Source: Solimonas variicoloris DSM 15731 | GTDB taxonomy: Bacteria; Pseudomonadota; Gammaproteobacteria; Nevskiales; Nevskiaceae | Direction: 5' to 3' | DNA length: 64,000 nucleotides | Assembly: GCF_000382285.1 (NCBI RefSeq) | Contig: NZ_KB907928.1 | Span: forward strand, 248,001-312,000 | In this document: one piece after another, positions 29,618 through 38,520 of the stretch | Numbering within the stretch: position 1 is the stretch's first letter | Layout: the number at the start of each line of letters is the position of its first letter | Made by a program: the position numbers and the translations under genes | The notes under the pieces: model-generated | Told to the model about the DNA's origin: nothing | Databases searched by the model: none | The model's input: the letters and a program-made list of their open reading frames with translations, nothing else

Positions 29618-30916
29618 TCAGGGCCCGGCCGGCGCGGCGGCCGGATAGTTGTTGCCGCCCGAACCGTGGCCGTCGAGTTCGCGGCGCAGATGGGCGACGT
29701 CGAGTTCCTTTTCCCAGCGCGACACGACGATGGTGGCGACGCCGTTGCCGATGATGTTGGTGATCGCGCGCGCCTCGCTCATGAAGCGGTCGATGCCGAG
29801 GATCAGCGCCAGACCGGCCACCGGCACCGTCGGCACCACGGCCAGCGTCGCCGCCAGCGTGATGAAGCCGGCGCCGGTGACGCCGGAGGCGCCCTTCGAG
29901 GTCAGCATCGCCACCGCCAGCAGCGTGATCTCCTGCGTCAGCGTCAGGTCGACGTTGAGCGCCTGGGCGACGAAGATCGCCGCCATCGTCAGATAGATGT
30001 TGGTGCCGTCGAGATTGAACGAGTAGCCGCTCGGCACGACCAGGCCGACGACGGCCTTCGGGCAGCCGAGCTTCTCGAGCTTCTGCATCAGCGGCACCAG
30101 CGCCGATTCCGACGACGAGGTGCCGAGCACCAGCAGCAGCTCCTCGCGGATGTAGCGCAGGAACTTGAGGATCGAGAAACCGGTGAGGCGGGCGATCGTG
30201 CCGAGCACGATCAGCACGAACAGCGCGCAGGTCAGATAGAAGCTGCCCATCAGCTTCAGCAGCGGGCCAAGGCTGTCGAGGCCGTACTTGCCGATCGTGA
30301 ACGCCATCGCGCCGCCGGCGCCGAGCGGCGCCAGCTTCATGACCATCGCGATCATGCGGAAGAAGGCCTGCGACAGCGAGTCGAGCACGACGACGACCGG
30401 CTTGGCCTTCTCGCCGATGTGCATCAGCGCGAAGCCGAACATCAGCGCCAGCAGCAGCACCTGCAGCAGATCGCCGTTGCCGGTGAAGGCGTCGACGAAG
30501 GTCTTCGGGATGATGTGCAGCAGGAAGGCGACGGTCGACTGCTCGTGCGCGGCCTGCGCGTACTTGGCGACGGCGCCGGCATCGAGCGTGGCCGGATCGA
30601 CGTCGAAGCCGTGGCCGGGCTTGAGCGTGTTGGCGACGATCAGGCCGATGACCAGCGCCACCGACGACACCACTTCGAAGTAGAGGATCGCCTTGGCGCC
30701 GACGCGGCCGACCTTCTTGACGTCGGCGACGCCGGCGACGCCGAGCACGACGGTCAGGAAGATCACCGGCGCGATCAGCATCTTGACCAGCGCGATGAAG
30801 GCATCGCCGAGCGGCTTGAGCTGGACCGCGACATCGGGCGCGAAATGGCCGAGCAGGCCGCCGGCGACGATCGCCGCCAGCACCAGCAGGTAGAAACGAG
30901 AGGCTTTCGAGCTCAT
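29618..30916 (-). CDS. dctA: C4-dicarboxylate:cation symporter DctA
   Basis: The 432-aa transporter of the DAACS (glutamate/dicarboxylate symporter) family imports succinate, fumarate and malate. The start is at [12 protein letters not shown]. Signatures are [21 protein letters not shown], the hairpin motif [37 protein letters not shown], and [20 protein letters not shown]. It is divergent from a hybrid kinase gene whose sensor domain resembles DctB, which makes it the obvious target of that system. Confidence 0.96.
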   Translation of the reverse strand: MSSKASRFYLLVLAAIVAGGLLGHFAPDVAVQLKPLGDAFIALVKMLIAPVIFLTVVLGVAGVADVKKVGRVGAKAILYFEVVSSVALVIGLIVANTLKPGHGFDVDPATLDAGAVAKYAQAAHEQSTVAFLLHIIPKTFVDAFTGNGDLLQVLLLALMFGFALMHIGEKAKPVVVVLDSLSQAFFRMIAMVMKLAPLGAGGAMAFTIGKYGLDSLGPLLKLMGSFYLTCALFVLIVLGTIARLTGFSILKFLRYIREELLLVLGTSSSESALVPLMQKLEKLGCPKAVVGLVVPSGYSFNLDGTNIYLTMAAIFVAQALNVDLTLTQEITLLAVAMLTSKGASGVTGAGFITLAATLAVVPTVPVAGLALILGIDRFMSEARAITNIIGNGVATIVVSRWEKELDVAHLRRELDGHGSGGNNYPAAAPAGP

Positions 30917-30982
30917 GTCGGCGGCGTTCCTCGGCGCGCTTGCAGAAGTCCGGAGCATGTCAGCCCGGCGCCGGCCTGCCTA

Positions 30983-30998
30983 TAACACCTTCGCGCTA
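30983..30998. promoter_or_regulatory. Candidate NarL-type site (7-2-7) between dctA and the hybrid kinase
   Basis: TAACACC-TT-CGCGCTA: the left heptamer is identical to that of the perfect repeat at 38264-38279; the right heptamer keeps 4 of 7 positions. It lies 66 bp before the dctA start and 40 bp before the kinase start. Confidence 0.4.
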
Positions 30999-31038
30999 CG
31001 CCGCCGGTCCGCGGCCGGGCAGGCCCTAGAATGCGGCG

Positions 31039-33723
31039 ATGGGCATCGGCAGGCGAGCGGGACGGTGGCGGGCGCGGCTGCGCGCGATGCGCTCGCGCGC
31101 CGTCCTCGGCCTGATCGCGCTCGGCGCCGGCGGCACTTTGCTGGCGGCGTTCGCCGCCGGGCAGCTGGCGACGCAGCGCGCGCTGCACCAGGACGGCGCC
31201 GAGGCCCGCGAACAGCTCGGCCTGTACGCCGACCCGCTGCAGCGCTACATCGACCGCTACCGCACGCTGCCGGCGGTGCTCGCGCTCGATCCCGAGCTGC
31301 GCGCCGCGCTGGCGGCGCCGGTCGACGCGGCCGCGCAGGCCCGTCTCAACGCGCGCCTCGAAGAAGTCAACGGCGTGACGCGCTCATCGACGCTGACGCT
31401 GCTCGACCGCCGCGGCATCAGCGTCGCCGCCAGCAACTGGCGCGAGCCGGCGAGCAACGTCGGCCACGACTACGCGTTCCGCCCGTATTTCCAGCGCGCC
31501 GCGGCGCAGGGCAGCGGCCGTTTCTACGGCGTCGGCGCGACCACCAACGTGCCGGGCTACTTCCTGTCCGAGGCGATCCGCGCCGACGGCGGCGGCCTGC
31601 TCGGCGTGATCGTCATCAAGCTCGATCTGCAGGAGCTGGAGGCGCAGTGGGCGGCGGCGCGCGACACGGTGCTGGTCAGCGACGAGCACGGCGTGGTGAT
31701 CCTCGCCAACCGTCCGCACTGGCGCTATCGCGAGCTGCGCCCGCTGGCCGCCGCCGAGGCGCAGGAGATCGCGCGTACGCGCCAGTACGCCGGCCGCGCG
31801 CTGGAGCCGCTGCGCATCGGCGCGCAGGACTCGCTTGGCGACGACGGCCGCCGCGTGCGGCTCGACGATCCGGCCCGGCCCGGCGCGGGCCGCGAGCTGC
31901 TCTGGCAGACGCTGCCGCTGCCCGGCGAGACCTGGACGCTGCACCTGCTGCGCGATCCGGCGCCGGCCCTCGGCGCCGGCCGCGTCGCCGCGCTGGCCGC
32001 CGCCGGCGGCTGGCTGGCGCTGCTGTTCCTGGCCCTGTTCGCGCAGGGCCGCGTGCGCCTCGCGCGCCTGCGCAGGCGCAGCCGCGAGGAGCTGGAGCAG
32101 ATGGTCAAGCAGCACGCCGCGGCGCTGCGCACCGCGCAGGACAGCGTGGTCGAGGCGGCGCGCCGCGCGGCGCTCGGCCAGAGCGCCAGCCTGGAGCACC
32201 TGCCGCAGGGCGTCAGCGTGGTCGACGCCGAGCTGCGTCTGGTCGCCTGGAACCGGCGCTACGTCGAAATCTTCCGCTACCCGCCCGAGCTGATGCAGGT
32301 CGGCCGTCCGATCGAGGATCTGTTCCGCCACAACGCGCGGCGCGGCCTGCTGGTCGCCGGCGGCAACGAGGAGGAGGCGATCCGCCGCCGTCTCGATCAC
32401 CTGCGCGCCGGCACCGCCTATCTGCACGAGCGCGAGCGTCCGGACGGCTCGGTCATCGAGATTCGCGGCAATCCGCTGCCGGGCGGCGGCTTCGTCACCA
32501 GCTACGCCGACATCACCCAGTACAAGAACGCCGCGCGCGATCTGCGCACGCTGGCCGGCACGCTGGAGCGCCGCATCGAGGCGCGCACCCAGGACCTCGA
32601 ACTGGCCAAGGGCGAGGCCGAGCGCGCCAACCGCTACAAGACGCGTTTCGTCGCTGCCGCCGTGCACGACCTGCTGCAGCCGCTCAATGCCGCGCGCATG
32701 TTCGTCTCGGCGCTGCGTGGGCGCGGCGCCGACGCCGAGTCGCGCGCGCTGCTCGACAGCATCGACGGTGCGCTGGCCGCGCAGGACGCGATCCTCGGCG
32801 GCCTGCTCGACATCTCGCGGCTCGAATCCGGCGCGCTCGAAGTGCGGCGCCGCGACGTCGCGCTCGGCCCGCTGCTCGGCGCGCTGGCGCGCGAGTTCGG
32901 CGTGCTGGCGCAGGCGCGCGGCCTGACGCTGCGCGCGGTGCCGACGCGCGCCGTCGTGCACACCGATCCGGACCTGCTGCGCCGCATCGTGCAGAACTTC
33001 CTGTCGAACGCGATCCGCTACACGCCGGCCGGACGCATCCTGCTCGGCGCGCGCCGCGCCGGCGGCGCCGTGCGCATCGAGGTCTGGGATACCGGCATCG
33101 GCATTCCGGAGGCGCAGCGCGCGGCGATCTTCGAGGAGTTCCGCCGCCTCGACACCGGGCGCAACGCGCAGGACCGCGGCGCCGGCCTGGGCCTGGCGAT
33201 CGTCGAGCGCGTCGCGCGCCTGCTCGGCCATCCGGTCGGTCTGCGCTCCTGGCCGGGCCGCGGCAGCGTGTTCTCGGTGACGGTGCCGCGCGGCAGCGTC
33301 GCGCAGCTTGCCGCCGCCGAGGCGGCGCCGGGCGCCGGCGACGATTCGCCGCTGCACGGCCGGCATCTCTGGTGTCTCGACGACGATCCGGCGGTGCGCG
33401 CGGCGACGCGCGCGCTGCTGCAGGGCTGGGGCTGCACGGTGACGCTCGCGGCCGGCGGCGACGAGGCCCTGGCCCAGGCCGCGCCGGCGACGGCGCCGGA
33501 TCTGCTGCTGCTCGACTACCGGCTCGGCGACACGGTCGGCCCCGACGTGCTGCCGGCCCTGTTCGCGCGCTGGCAGCGCGAACCGCCGGTGATCGTGGTG
33601 TCGGCCGAGCGCGAGGCCGCGCAGGCGGCGGCACGCGCCGGCGGTTGGAGCTTTCTGGCCAAGCCGATCCGCCCGGCGGCGCTACGCGCGCTCGTCAGCC
33701 GGCTGCTCGTCGCCGGCGCCTGA
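31039..33723 (+). CDS. Hybrid sensor histidine kinase with DctB-like periplasmic sensor, PAS, HisKA, HATPase and receiver domains
   Basis: The 894-aa inner-membrane protein has a first transmembrane helix (about 20-42), a periplasmic domain (43-312), a second helix (about 315-337), a coiled coil, a PAS domain (about 375-495, GVSVVDAELRLVAWNRRYVE), HisKA with phospho-acceptor His543 (VHDLLQPLNAARMF), HATPase (N box NFLSNAIRYT, DTGIGIPE, GAGLGLAIVERV) and a C-terminal receiver with Asp826 (LLLLDYRLGD). The periplasmic domain carries the DctB pattern: YRTLPAVLALDPELRA, ASNWREPASNVGHDYAFRPY and GYFLSEAIR. This suggests sensing of C4-dicarboxylates. Its 3' end overlaps the convergent response-regulator gene by 42 bp. 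The start codon has only a weak ribosome-binding site; Met17 is an alternative. Confidence 0.92.
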   Translation: MGIGRRAGRWRARLRAMRSRAVLGLIALGAGGTLLAAFAAGQLATQRALHQDGAEAREQLGLYADPLQRYIDRYRTLPAVLALDPELRAALAAPVDAAAQARLNARLEEVNGVTRSSTLTLLDRRGISVAASNWREPASNVGHDYAFRPYFQRAAAQGSGRFYGVGATTNVPGYFLSEAIRADGGGLLGVIVIKLDLQELEAQWAAARDTVLVSDEHGVVILANRPHWRYRELRPLAAAEAQEIARTRQYAGRALEPLRIGAQDSLGDDGRRVRLDDPARPGAGRELLWQTLPLPGETWTLHLLRDPAPALGAGRVAALAAAGGWLALLFLALFAQGRVRLARLRRRSREELEQMVKQHAAALRTAQDSVVEAARRAALGQSASLEHLPQGVSVVDAELRLVAWNRRYVEIFRYPPELMQVGRPIEDLFRHNARRGLLVAGGNEEEAIRRRLDHLRAGTAYLHERERPDGSVIEIRGNPLPGGGFVTSYADITQYKNAARDLRTLAGTLERRIEARTQDLELAKGEAERANRYKTRFVAAAVHDLLQPLNAARMFVSALRGRGADAESRALLDSIDGALAAQDAILGGLLDISRLESGALEVRRRDVALGPLLGALAREFGVLAQARGLTLRAVPTRAVVHTDPDLLRRIVQNFLSNAIRYTPAGRILLGARRAGGAVRIEVWDTGIGIPEAQRAAIFEEFRRLDTGRNAQDRGAGLGLAIVERVARLLGHPVGLRSWPGRGSVFSVTVPRGSVAQLAAAEAAPGAGDDSPLHGRHLWCLDDDPAVRAATRALLQGWGCTVTLAAGGDEALAQAAPATAPDLLLLDYRLGDTVGPDVLPALFARWQREPPVIVVSAEREAAQAAARAGGWSFLAKPIRPAALRALVSRLLVAGA

Positions 33724-34368
33724 GCCGCCGCTTTCGCGTTCCGGCGGCGGGTCCGGCTCCAGTGCCTTGACCAGCAGCGCCGCCTGCGTGCGGCTGTGGC
33801 AGTCGAGCTTGCGCAGGATCGCGGTGACGTGGACCTTCACGGTGTTCTCGGCCAGACCCAGCTCATAGGCGATCTGCTTGTTGAGCAGGCCGTCGGCCAG
33901 GCACATCAGCACGCGCACCTGCTGCGGCGTCAGCTGCGCGAGGCGCGCGGCGAGGCGGGCGTCGTCCTCGCTCTTCTCGGCGGCCAGCGGCGGGAACCAG
34001 ACGCCGCCGTCGAGCACGGTGCGCACCGCTTCCAGCATGCGCCCGACCGGCGCCGACTTCGGAATGAAGCCGGCGGCGCCGAACTGCTGGGCGCGGCGGA
34101 TCGTGCGCGGGTGGTCGTTCGAGGAGATGACGATCACCGGCACCTCCGGCCGCTCGCTGCGCAGGAAGATCAGCGACGAGAAGCCGCGCGCGCCCGGCAT
34201 GTGCAGATCGAGCAGCACCAGATCGAGCTCGGCCTGCGCGTGCACGGCGTCCTCCAGCGTGCGCAGGCTCGACGCTTCGAGCGGCGCGAGCGCGCCGGTG
34301 ATCTCGCGCAGCGCATGCGCGACGGCGGAGCGGAACAGCGGGTGGTCGTCGGCGATGACGATCTTCAT
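33682..34368 (-). CDS. NarL/FixJ-family response regulator
   Basis: The 228-aa protein has an N-terminal receiver (acidic pocket ADDHP, phospho-acceptor Asp54 in LVLLDLHMPGA, Lys in GFIPKSA) and a C-terminal LuxR-type helix-turn-helix (LTPQQVRVLMCLADGLLNKQ, LGLAENTVKVHVTAILRKLD). Being convergent with and overlapping the hybrid kinase, it is the likely phosphotransfer partner. The C-terminal 20 residues (Pro/Gly/Glu-rich) lie in the overlap. It is the last gene of a minus-strand run with the hydrolase, porin and lipoprotein genes, 83 bp after the last. Confidence 0.93.
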   Translation of the reverse strand: MKIVIADDHPLFRSAVAHALREITGALAPLEASSLRTLEDAVHAQAELDLVLLDLHMPGARGFSSLIFLRSERPEVPVIVISSNDHPRTIRRAQQFGAAGFIPKSAPVGRMLEAVRTVLDGGVWFPPLAAEKSEDDARLAARLAQLTPQQVRVLMCLADGLLNKQIAYELGLAENTVKVHVTAILRKLDCHSRTQAALLVKALEPDPPPERESGGSGAGDEQPADERA

Positions 34369-34451
34369 GGCGGCCTCGTCGCCCTACCTTGTGGCAGCCG
34401 CGGCGACGATGCAAGCCGGCCGCGCCGGCGCGCGCGCCCTCAGCGCTACCT

Positions 34452-35561
34452 TCAGCGGCGCAGGCCCAGCGTCAGCGCCGCGCCGCTGCCGTCGGCCGGC
34501 ACGAAGCCGTAGACGCCGCTGCCGTACAGCAGCCAGCCGGCCGGCGCGCCGCTGGCCTGCACGACGCCGGCGACCGGCGTGTCGTAGGCCAGCGTCGCGC
34601 TGCCGCTGCCGTCGCTGAACGTGCTGTCGCTCCAGCTCGCGCTGCCGCTGGCGCCGTCGCTGTCGAGGCTCGCGTAGTCGCCGTCGGCGCTGCCGGCGGC
34701 GAGCGCCGCCTGCGGCGCGTAGAGACGCAGGCCGACTTCGCTCGCCGAGGTGCGCAGCAGCTGCAGCGGCAGCGCCGCGCCGTCGACCAGGCCGATCACC
34801 ATCGAGCCGGCCAGCGTGCCGCCGCTGGTGCTGGCGCCGCCGGCGGGGTCGGTGGCGTAGAGATCGAAGGCGCCGCGTGTGGCGTTGTAGTTCAGATAGC
34901 CCTTGGCGGTGTTCGCGCAGCCGGTGTCGTAGCTCATGAAGCCGCCGTTGGCGGTGTCGACGCAGAGCTGGAAGGTGCCGGCGTTGCGGATCCGGCCGGC
35001 GCCGCCGTAGGGCGTGTCGCTGGCGCCGCTGCGCGTCACGCCGATGACGTCGTAGATCGCCGCGACCGGGTTGAACACGGTCGGCGTGTCGGCATTGCTG
35101 AAGCTCGTCGCGAACGCCAGCAGCGGCGTCGCCGCCGTGCCCTGCGGGGCCGCGATGCCGCCGAGCAGCACGCCGCCGGCGCCGATCGTGAAGCGCGCGC
35201 CGTTCTCGGCGCTTTCGTAGGTGCAGCCGTCGACCGCGACCAGCGTGCCGCTGCGCTGCGTGCCGGCGCTGCGCTGCAGGCTGGCGTCGACGGTGATGGT
35301 GTAGGCGAGCGTCGCCGGGTCGAGCGCGACGCTCAGCTCCTCGCCGAGCGCATCGCCGCCCTTGTAGGTGGTGGCCGCGGCCGGCAGCGCGGCGCAGACG
35401 CCCGGGTCGGGCGTGCCGCCGCCGGTCGTTTCGCCGCCGGTGCTGCCGCCGTCGCTGCCGGCCGGGCCGTCGCGCTCGATGCAGCCGTGCAGGCCGAGGC
35501 AGAGGCCGGCGAGCGCGGCGATCGGCAGCAGGCGGGTCCGCAGGGGGTTCTTGTCCATCAT
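34452..35561 (-). CDS. Predicted lipoprotein, 369 aa, unknown function
   Basis: The start is at MMDKNPLRTRLL after a GAGGAG site; the frame is open upstream but that is a shadow of the porin gene. The signal ends in a lipobox LGLHGC, followed by a Gly/Ser/Thr-rich linker (GGSTGGETTGGGTPD) and a domain rich in short beta-strands with several Cys residues. No family is recognised. It starts 23 bp after the porin gene, so the porin and lipoprotein are co-transcribed and both lie in the cell envelope. Confidence 0.75.
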   Translation of the reverse strand: MMDKNPLRTRLLPIAALAGLCLGLHGCIERDGPAGSDGGSTGGETTGGGTPDPGVCAALPAAATTYKGGDALGEELSVALDPATLAYTITVDASLQRSAGTQRSGTLVAVDGCTYESAENGARFTIGAGGVLLGGIAAPQGTAATPLLAFATSFSNADTPTVFNPVAAIYDVIGVTRSGASDTPYGGAGRIRNAGTFQLCVDTANGGFMSYDTGCANTAKGYLNYNATRGAFDLYATDPAGGASTSGGTLAGSMVIGLVDGAALPLQLLRTSASEVGLRLYAPQAALAAGSADGDYASLDSDGASGSASWSDSTFSDGSGSATLAYDTPVAGVVQASGAPAGWLLYGSGVYGFVPADGSGAALTLGLRR

Positions 35562-35584
35562 CGTTGTGCTCCTCGTGCCGCTGC

Positions 35585-37072
35585 TCACCAGACGACCTGC
35601 GCGCGCACGCCGATCGATTGGCCGGAATCCGGCCCCTTGTAGTCGCCGACGCGGTTGTCGGTGCTCCAGTCGACGTAGTCGAACATCAGGCGCGACCAGT
35701 CGTTGAGATACCAGTTGACGCCGATCGTGCTGCCGCGGCCGTTGCCGCCCTTGGGCAGATCGCGGAAGTCGTAGCGGTCGAAGCGCGCGGCCAGCTCCCA
35801 GGCGCCCCAGCCGCCGGAGGTCACCGGGTTCAGCACCTTGGTGCCGGCCCAGATGCCGGAGCGGCGCGAGAAGCCGGGCTTCTCGCCGGTCAGCAGCCAG
35901 CCGGCCGAGACCGAGGTGGCGACGCGCTCGCTGACGTCGGTGCTCGCCGAATCGATGGTGCGCTTGGTGTATTCGCCGAAGGTCCAGAAGCTGCGCCACA
36001 CGCCGCCGAGTTCGTAGCCGTAGGCCTCGTCCTGGGTCGGGCTGGCGATCGAGCTGGCCGAGACGCGCAGGTTGTCGTTGAAGTCCTGGCCGATGCGCGG
36101 CGTGTTGTTGATCGAGGTGACGTCGTCGGCGAGCTTTTCGTACCAGTACCAGCTGCCGACGTGCACGAAGCCCTGCGCGCCCTTGAGCGGGTTCCAGTGG
36201 GCGCGCACGGCGTACATGATCGAATCGCTGTCGGTGCCGGTGTTGTCGAGATCGTCGCCGGTGATGCTGGCGCCGAGGTGCCAGCCGTCGCCGTAGAGCT
36301 TCACGAAACCGCCGACGCCGTAGTAGCCGTTGACGCCCTGGCCGACCGAGGCGACCGCGTTGCGCTCCATGAACGGCTGCCGCGACAGCGTGCCGGAGCC
36401 GTCGATGCTTCGGTCCTTGAGACGATTGCCGAGCGTGAACGTCGCCGGGATGCCGAGCAGGCGCGTGTCGTAGGCGATCCAGGCGTCCTTGACCGAAGTC
36501 GCCTGGTCGGAGAAGTCGACGTCGATCTTGTAGTCGAGCGCGCCCATCGAGCCTTCGGCGCCGAGGCGCAGGTCGCGCGCCTCGGTGCCGCTGATGTTGC
36601 GCGCGGCGTAGGCCGAGCCGTCGGTATGCGAGAAGTCGAGCAGCACGCGGCCGCGCGGATGGAAGCTGAAGAAGCCGTCGGCGCTGCGGAACTCGGGGCC
36701 GCCGTCGGTCCAGCGCACGTTGCCGCCGCCGCTGACGCCGCCGGCGGCGAGCTGCGCGAGCTGCGCCTGCAGCGCGTCGAGCTGGGTCTGCTGGGTGTCG
36801 GCGATCGCCGCGTCGATCTGCGCCTGCGTGCTCGCGGCCTGCGCCGCCGGTGCATCAGCACCTGGCGCTGCAGCGCCGGCGGTCGCGGCGCCGTGCGCCT
36901 GGGCTTCGACGGCGGCGAGCCGCGCTTCGAGCTGCTGGATCTGTTCGGCCTGCTGCCGGACCAGCCGGAGCAGTTCGGCGTTGCTGACGTCGGCGGCCTG
37001 CGCCGGCAGCGTGCACGCCAGCAGCGTGCCGCCGATCGTCGCGGCCAGCGCGGTCTTGCGAAAGGGAATCAT
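35585..37072 (-). CDS. OprP-like outer-membrane porin with N-terminal coiled coil
   Basis: The 495-aa protein starts at MIPFRKTALAA. After the signal peptide (to PAQAADV) comes a coiled coil (LLRLVRQQAEQIQQLEARLA), an Ala-rich stretch, a second helix, and the beta-barrel (FSFHPRGRVLLDFSH, LRLGAEGSMGALDYKIDVDF, GGWGAWELAARFDRYD, ending VRAQVVW). This is the plan of OprP/OprO-type porins. It belongs to the operon with a secreted hydrolase upstream (44-bp gap) and a lipoprotein downstream. The solute is unknown; a product of the hydrolase is a fair guess. Confidence 0.9.
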   Translation of the reverse strand: MIPFRKTALAATIGGTLLACTLPAQAADVSNAELLRLVRQQAEQIQQLEARLAAVEAQAHGAATAGAAAPGADAPAAQAASTQAQIDAAIADTQQTQLDALQAQLAQLAAGGVSGGGNVRWTDGGPEFRSADGFFSFHPRGRVLLDFSHTDGSAYAARNISGTEARDLRLGAEGSMGALDYKIDVDFSDQATSVKDAWIAYDTRLLGIPATFTLGNRLKDRSIDGSGTLSRQPFMERNAVASVGQGVNGYYGVGGFVKLYGDGWHLGASITGDDLDNTGTDSDSIMYAVRAHWNPLKGAQGFVHVGSWYWYEKLADDVTSINNTPRIGQDFNDNLRVSASSIASPTQDEAYGYELGGVWRSFWTFGEYTKRTIDSASTDVSERVATSVSAGWLLTGEKPGFSRRSGIWAGTKVLNPVTSGGWGAWELAARFDRYDFRDLPKGGNGRGSTIGVNWYLNDWSRLMFDYVDWSTDNRVGDYKGPDSGQSIGVRAQVVW

Positions 37073-37116
37073 CGGAATGCCTGGTCTGGTGAATGCGGTC
37101 GATGTGCGGACGAGCG

Positions 37117-38130
37117 TCACTCGTCGCGCGGCGCACTGCGGTCGTCGTTGTGCTGCGCCCTGGCCGGCGCAGGCAGGGGCACGGCGTAGCCGGTGCCGGA
37201 CATGAAGCCGTGGCTGCGCGCCCAGGTCGCGAACAGGCGCGGCCATTGCGCGACCAGCGTGCTCGGCGCGCCGAGCCCCCAGCCGTGGCCGCCGGCTTCG
37301 AACACGTGCAGCTCGGCCGGCACTGATGCCGCGTGCAGCGCGTTGAACATCGCCAGGCTGTGGCCGACGTCGGCGATCGGATCGTCGGCGGCGTGGGCGA
37401 GGAAGGTCGGCGGCGTGTCGTGGCTGACGTGCATCTCGGCCGAGTACGCCTCGACGGCGTCCTTCTGCGTCGACAGCTCGCGCTTGCTGCGCGTGGTGTC
37501 GAGCGGTGCCTGCAGCGAGATCACCGGGAAGATCAGCGCCGCGAAGTCGGGCCGCGCCGAAACCTGGTCGATCGCATCGAGCGGTTCATGGAAGGCGTCG
37601 GCGTAGCGCGTCTCGGTGATCGCCGCGAGGTGGCCGCCGGCCGACATGCCGAGCACGCCGATCTGCCGCGGATCGATGCCGAGTTCGCCGGCGCGGCTGC
37701 GCAGGATGCGCATCGCGCGCTGCGCATCGGCGAACGGCGCGCTGGCCGGCCAGCCGTCGGCGGGCAGACGGTAATAGAGCACCGCGGCGGTGACGCCGAG
37801 CGCCGCCAGCCACTTCGCGGTCGGCACCGCTTCGTTGCCGATCTGGATGCGGAAGTACCCGCCGCCGCCGGCGATCAGCACCGCCGTGCCGTTCGGTGTG
37901 GCCGGGCGGTAGAGCTCCAGGCGCGGCGTGCGGATGTTGGAAATGGCGCCGGTGCCCTTGCCGTCGCGGCCGACGCGCTCGGGGCCGCGCACCGGCGCAT
38001 CGGCGAGCACCGCGTCCGGCCACAGCGGGATGAGCGTCGGCGCGGCGCCGGCTGCGGCGACGGCCGGGCCGGCGCCGCACGCGAGCACGAGGATCGCGAA
38101 CGCGCGGCAGGCACGGGAAATCGAAGCCAT
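37117..38130 (-). CDS. Secreted alpha/beta hydrolase (BD-FAE / acetylxylan-esterase-like)
   Basis: The 337-aa protein starts at MASISRACRAF after a strong GGAGGAG site and has a signal peptide ending GPAVAAAG. The mature N-terminus, LIPLWPDAVLADAP followed by PRLELYRPATPNGTAVLIAG, and the oxyanion region GGGGYFRI match the esterase/lipase group often annotated as xylan or sugar-acetyl esterase. The nucleophile is Ser in GMSAGGHLAA; the Asp in HAADDPIADV and the His in GGHGWGLG complete the triad. A carbohydrate-ester substrate is inferred from the family. Confidence 0.88.
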   Translation of the reverse strand: MASISRACRAFAILVLACGAGPAVAAAGAAPTLIPLWPDAVLADAPVRGPERVGRDGKGTGAISNIRTPRLELYRPATPNGTAVLIAGGGGYFRIQIGNEAVPTAKWLAALGVTAAVLYYRLPADGWPASAPFADAQRAMRILRSRAGELGIDPRQIGVLGMSAGGHLAAITETRYADAFHEPLDAIDQVSARPDFAALIFPVISLQAPLDTTRSKRELSTQKDAVEAYSAEMHVSHDTPPTFLAHAADDPIADVGHSLAMFNALHAASVPAELHVFEAGGHGWGLGAPSTLVAQWPRLFATWARSHGFMSGTGYAVPLPAPARAQHNDDRSAPRDE

Positions 38131-38263
38131 GGTGACGCTCCTCCTGCGCCGCGGACGGCGCGCTTGTGGTTCTTGTCGCCGCCGCGGGGCGGGGGCCGCG
38201 CGTGGCGCGCAGCGCGCCCGATCGGCATGCGGCTTTGTAACGCGCGCGTCGCTGCCGACCCAA

Positions 38264-38279
38264 TAACACCTTGGTGTTA
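38264..38279. promoter_or_regulatory. Perfect 7-2-7 inverted repeat upstream of the hydrolase operon
   Basis: TAACACC-TT-GGTGTTA, about 134 bp before the hydrolase start codon. Two heptamers with a 2-bp spacer is the arrangement known for NarL-class DNA binding. The NarL/FixJ regulator gene is the last gene of the same minus-strand run. Confidence 0.5.
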
Positions 38280-38318
38280 GGGCCTTGGTCTTAGGGACGG
38301 TCTGAAGCAGCCCTGTTC

Positions 38319-38420
38319 TGTCATGGCGAGGCGCCGCAGGCGACGAAGCCATCCAGTAGCGCCCTGCGCAAGCGATGTATCTGGATCGCCGCGACCGCTG
38401 CGCGGCCTCGCGATAACGGC
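38319..38420. repeat. Dispersed extragenic repeat with inverted halves (REP/MITE-like)
   Basis: The left half (38319-38356) begins TGTCATGGCGAGG and ends CGACGAAGCCATCCAG. The right half (38381-38418) is its imperfect inverse, beginning CTGGATCGCC and ending CCTCGCGATAACG; about 26 of 38 positions match, around a 24-base loop. Sequences of the form TCATTGCGAGG...CGACGAAGCAATCCAG are widespread extragenic repeats in proteobacteria. It fills much of the 390-bp gene-free stretch 38131-38520; the remainder holds the 7-2-7 repeat and no gene I can support. Confidence 0.6.
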
Positions 38421-38520
38421 GTTATTCAGCGGTTCCTTGGGCCTTGGCGCCAGGGGCCGGCGGCGACGCCGGCGTGGGGGCTGCGGCGCGGCCGGCTGCG
38501 GCGCGGGCCCGGCGCGGTCT

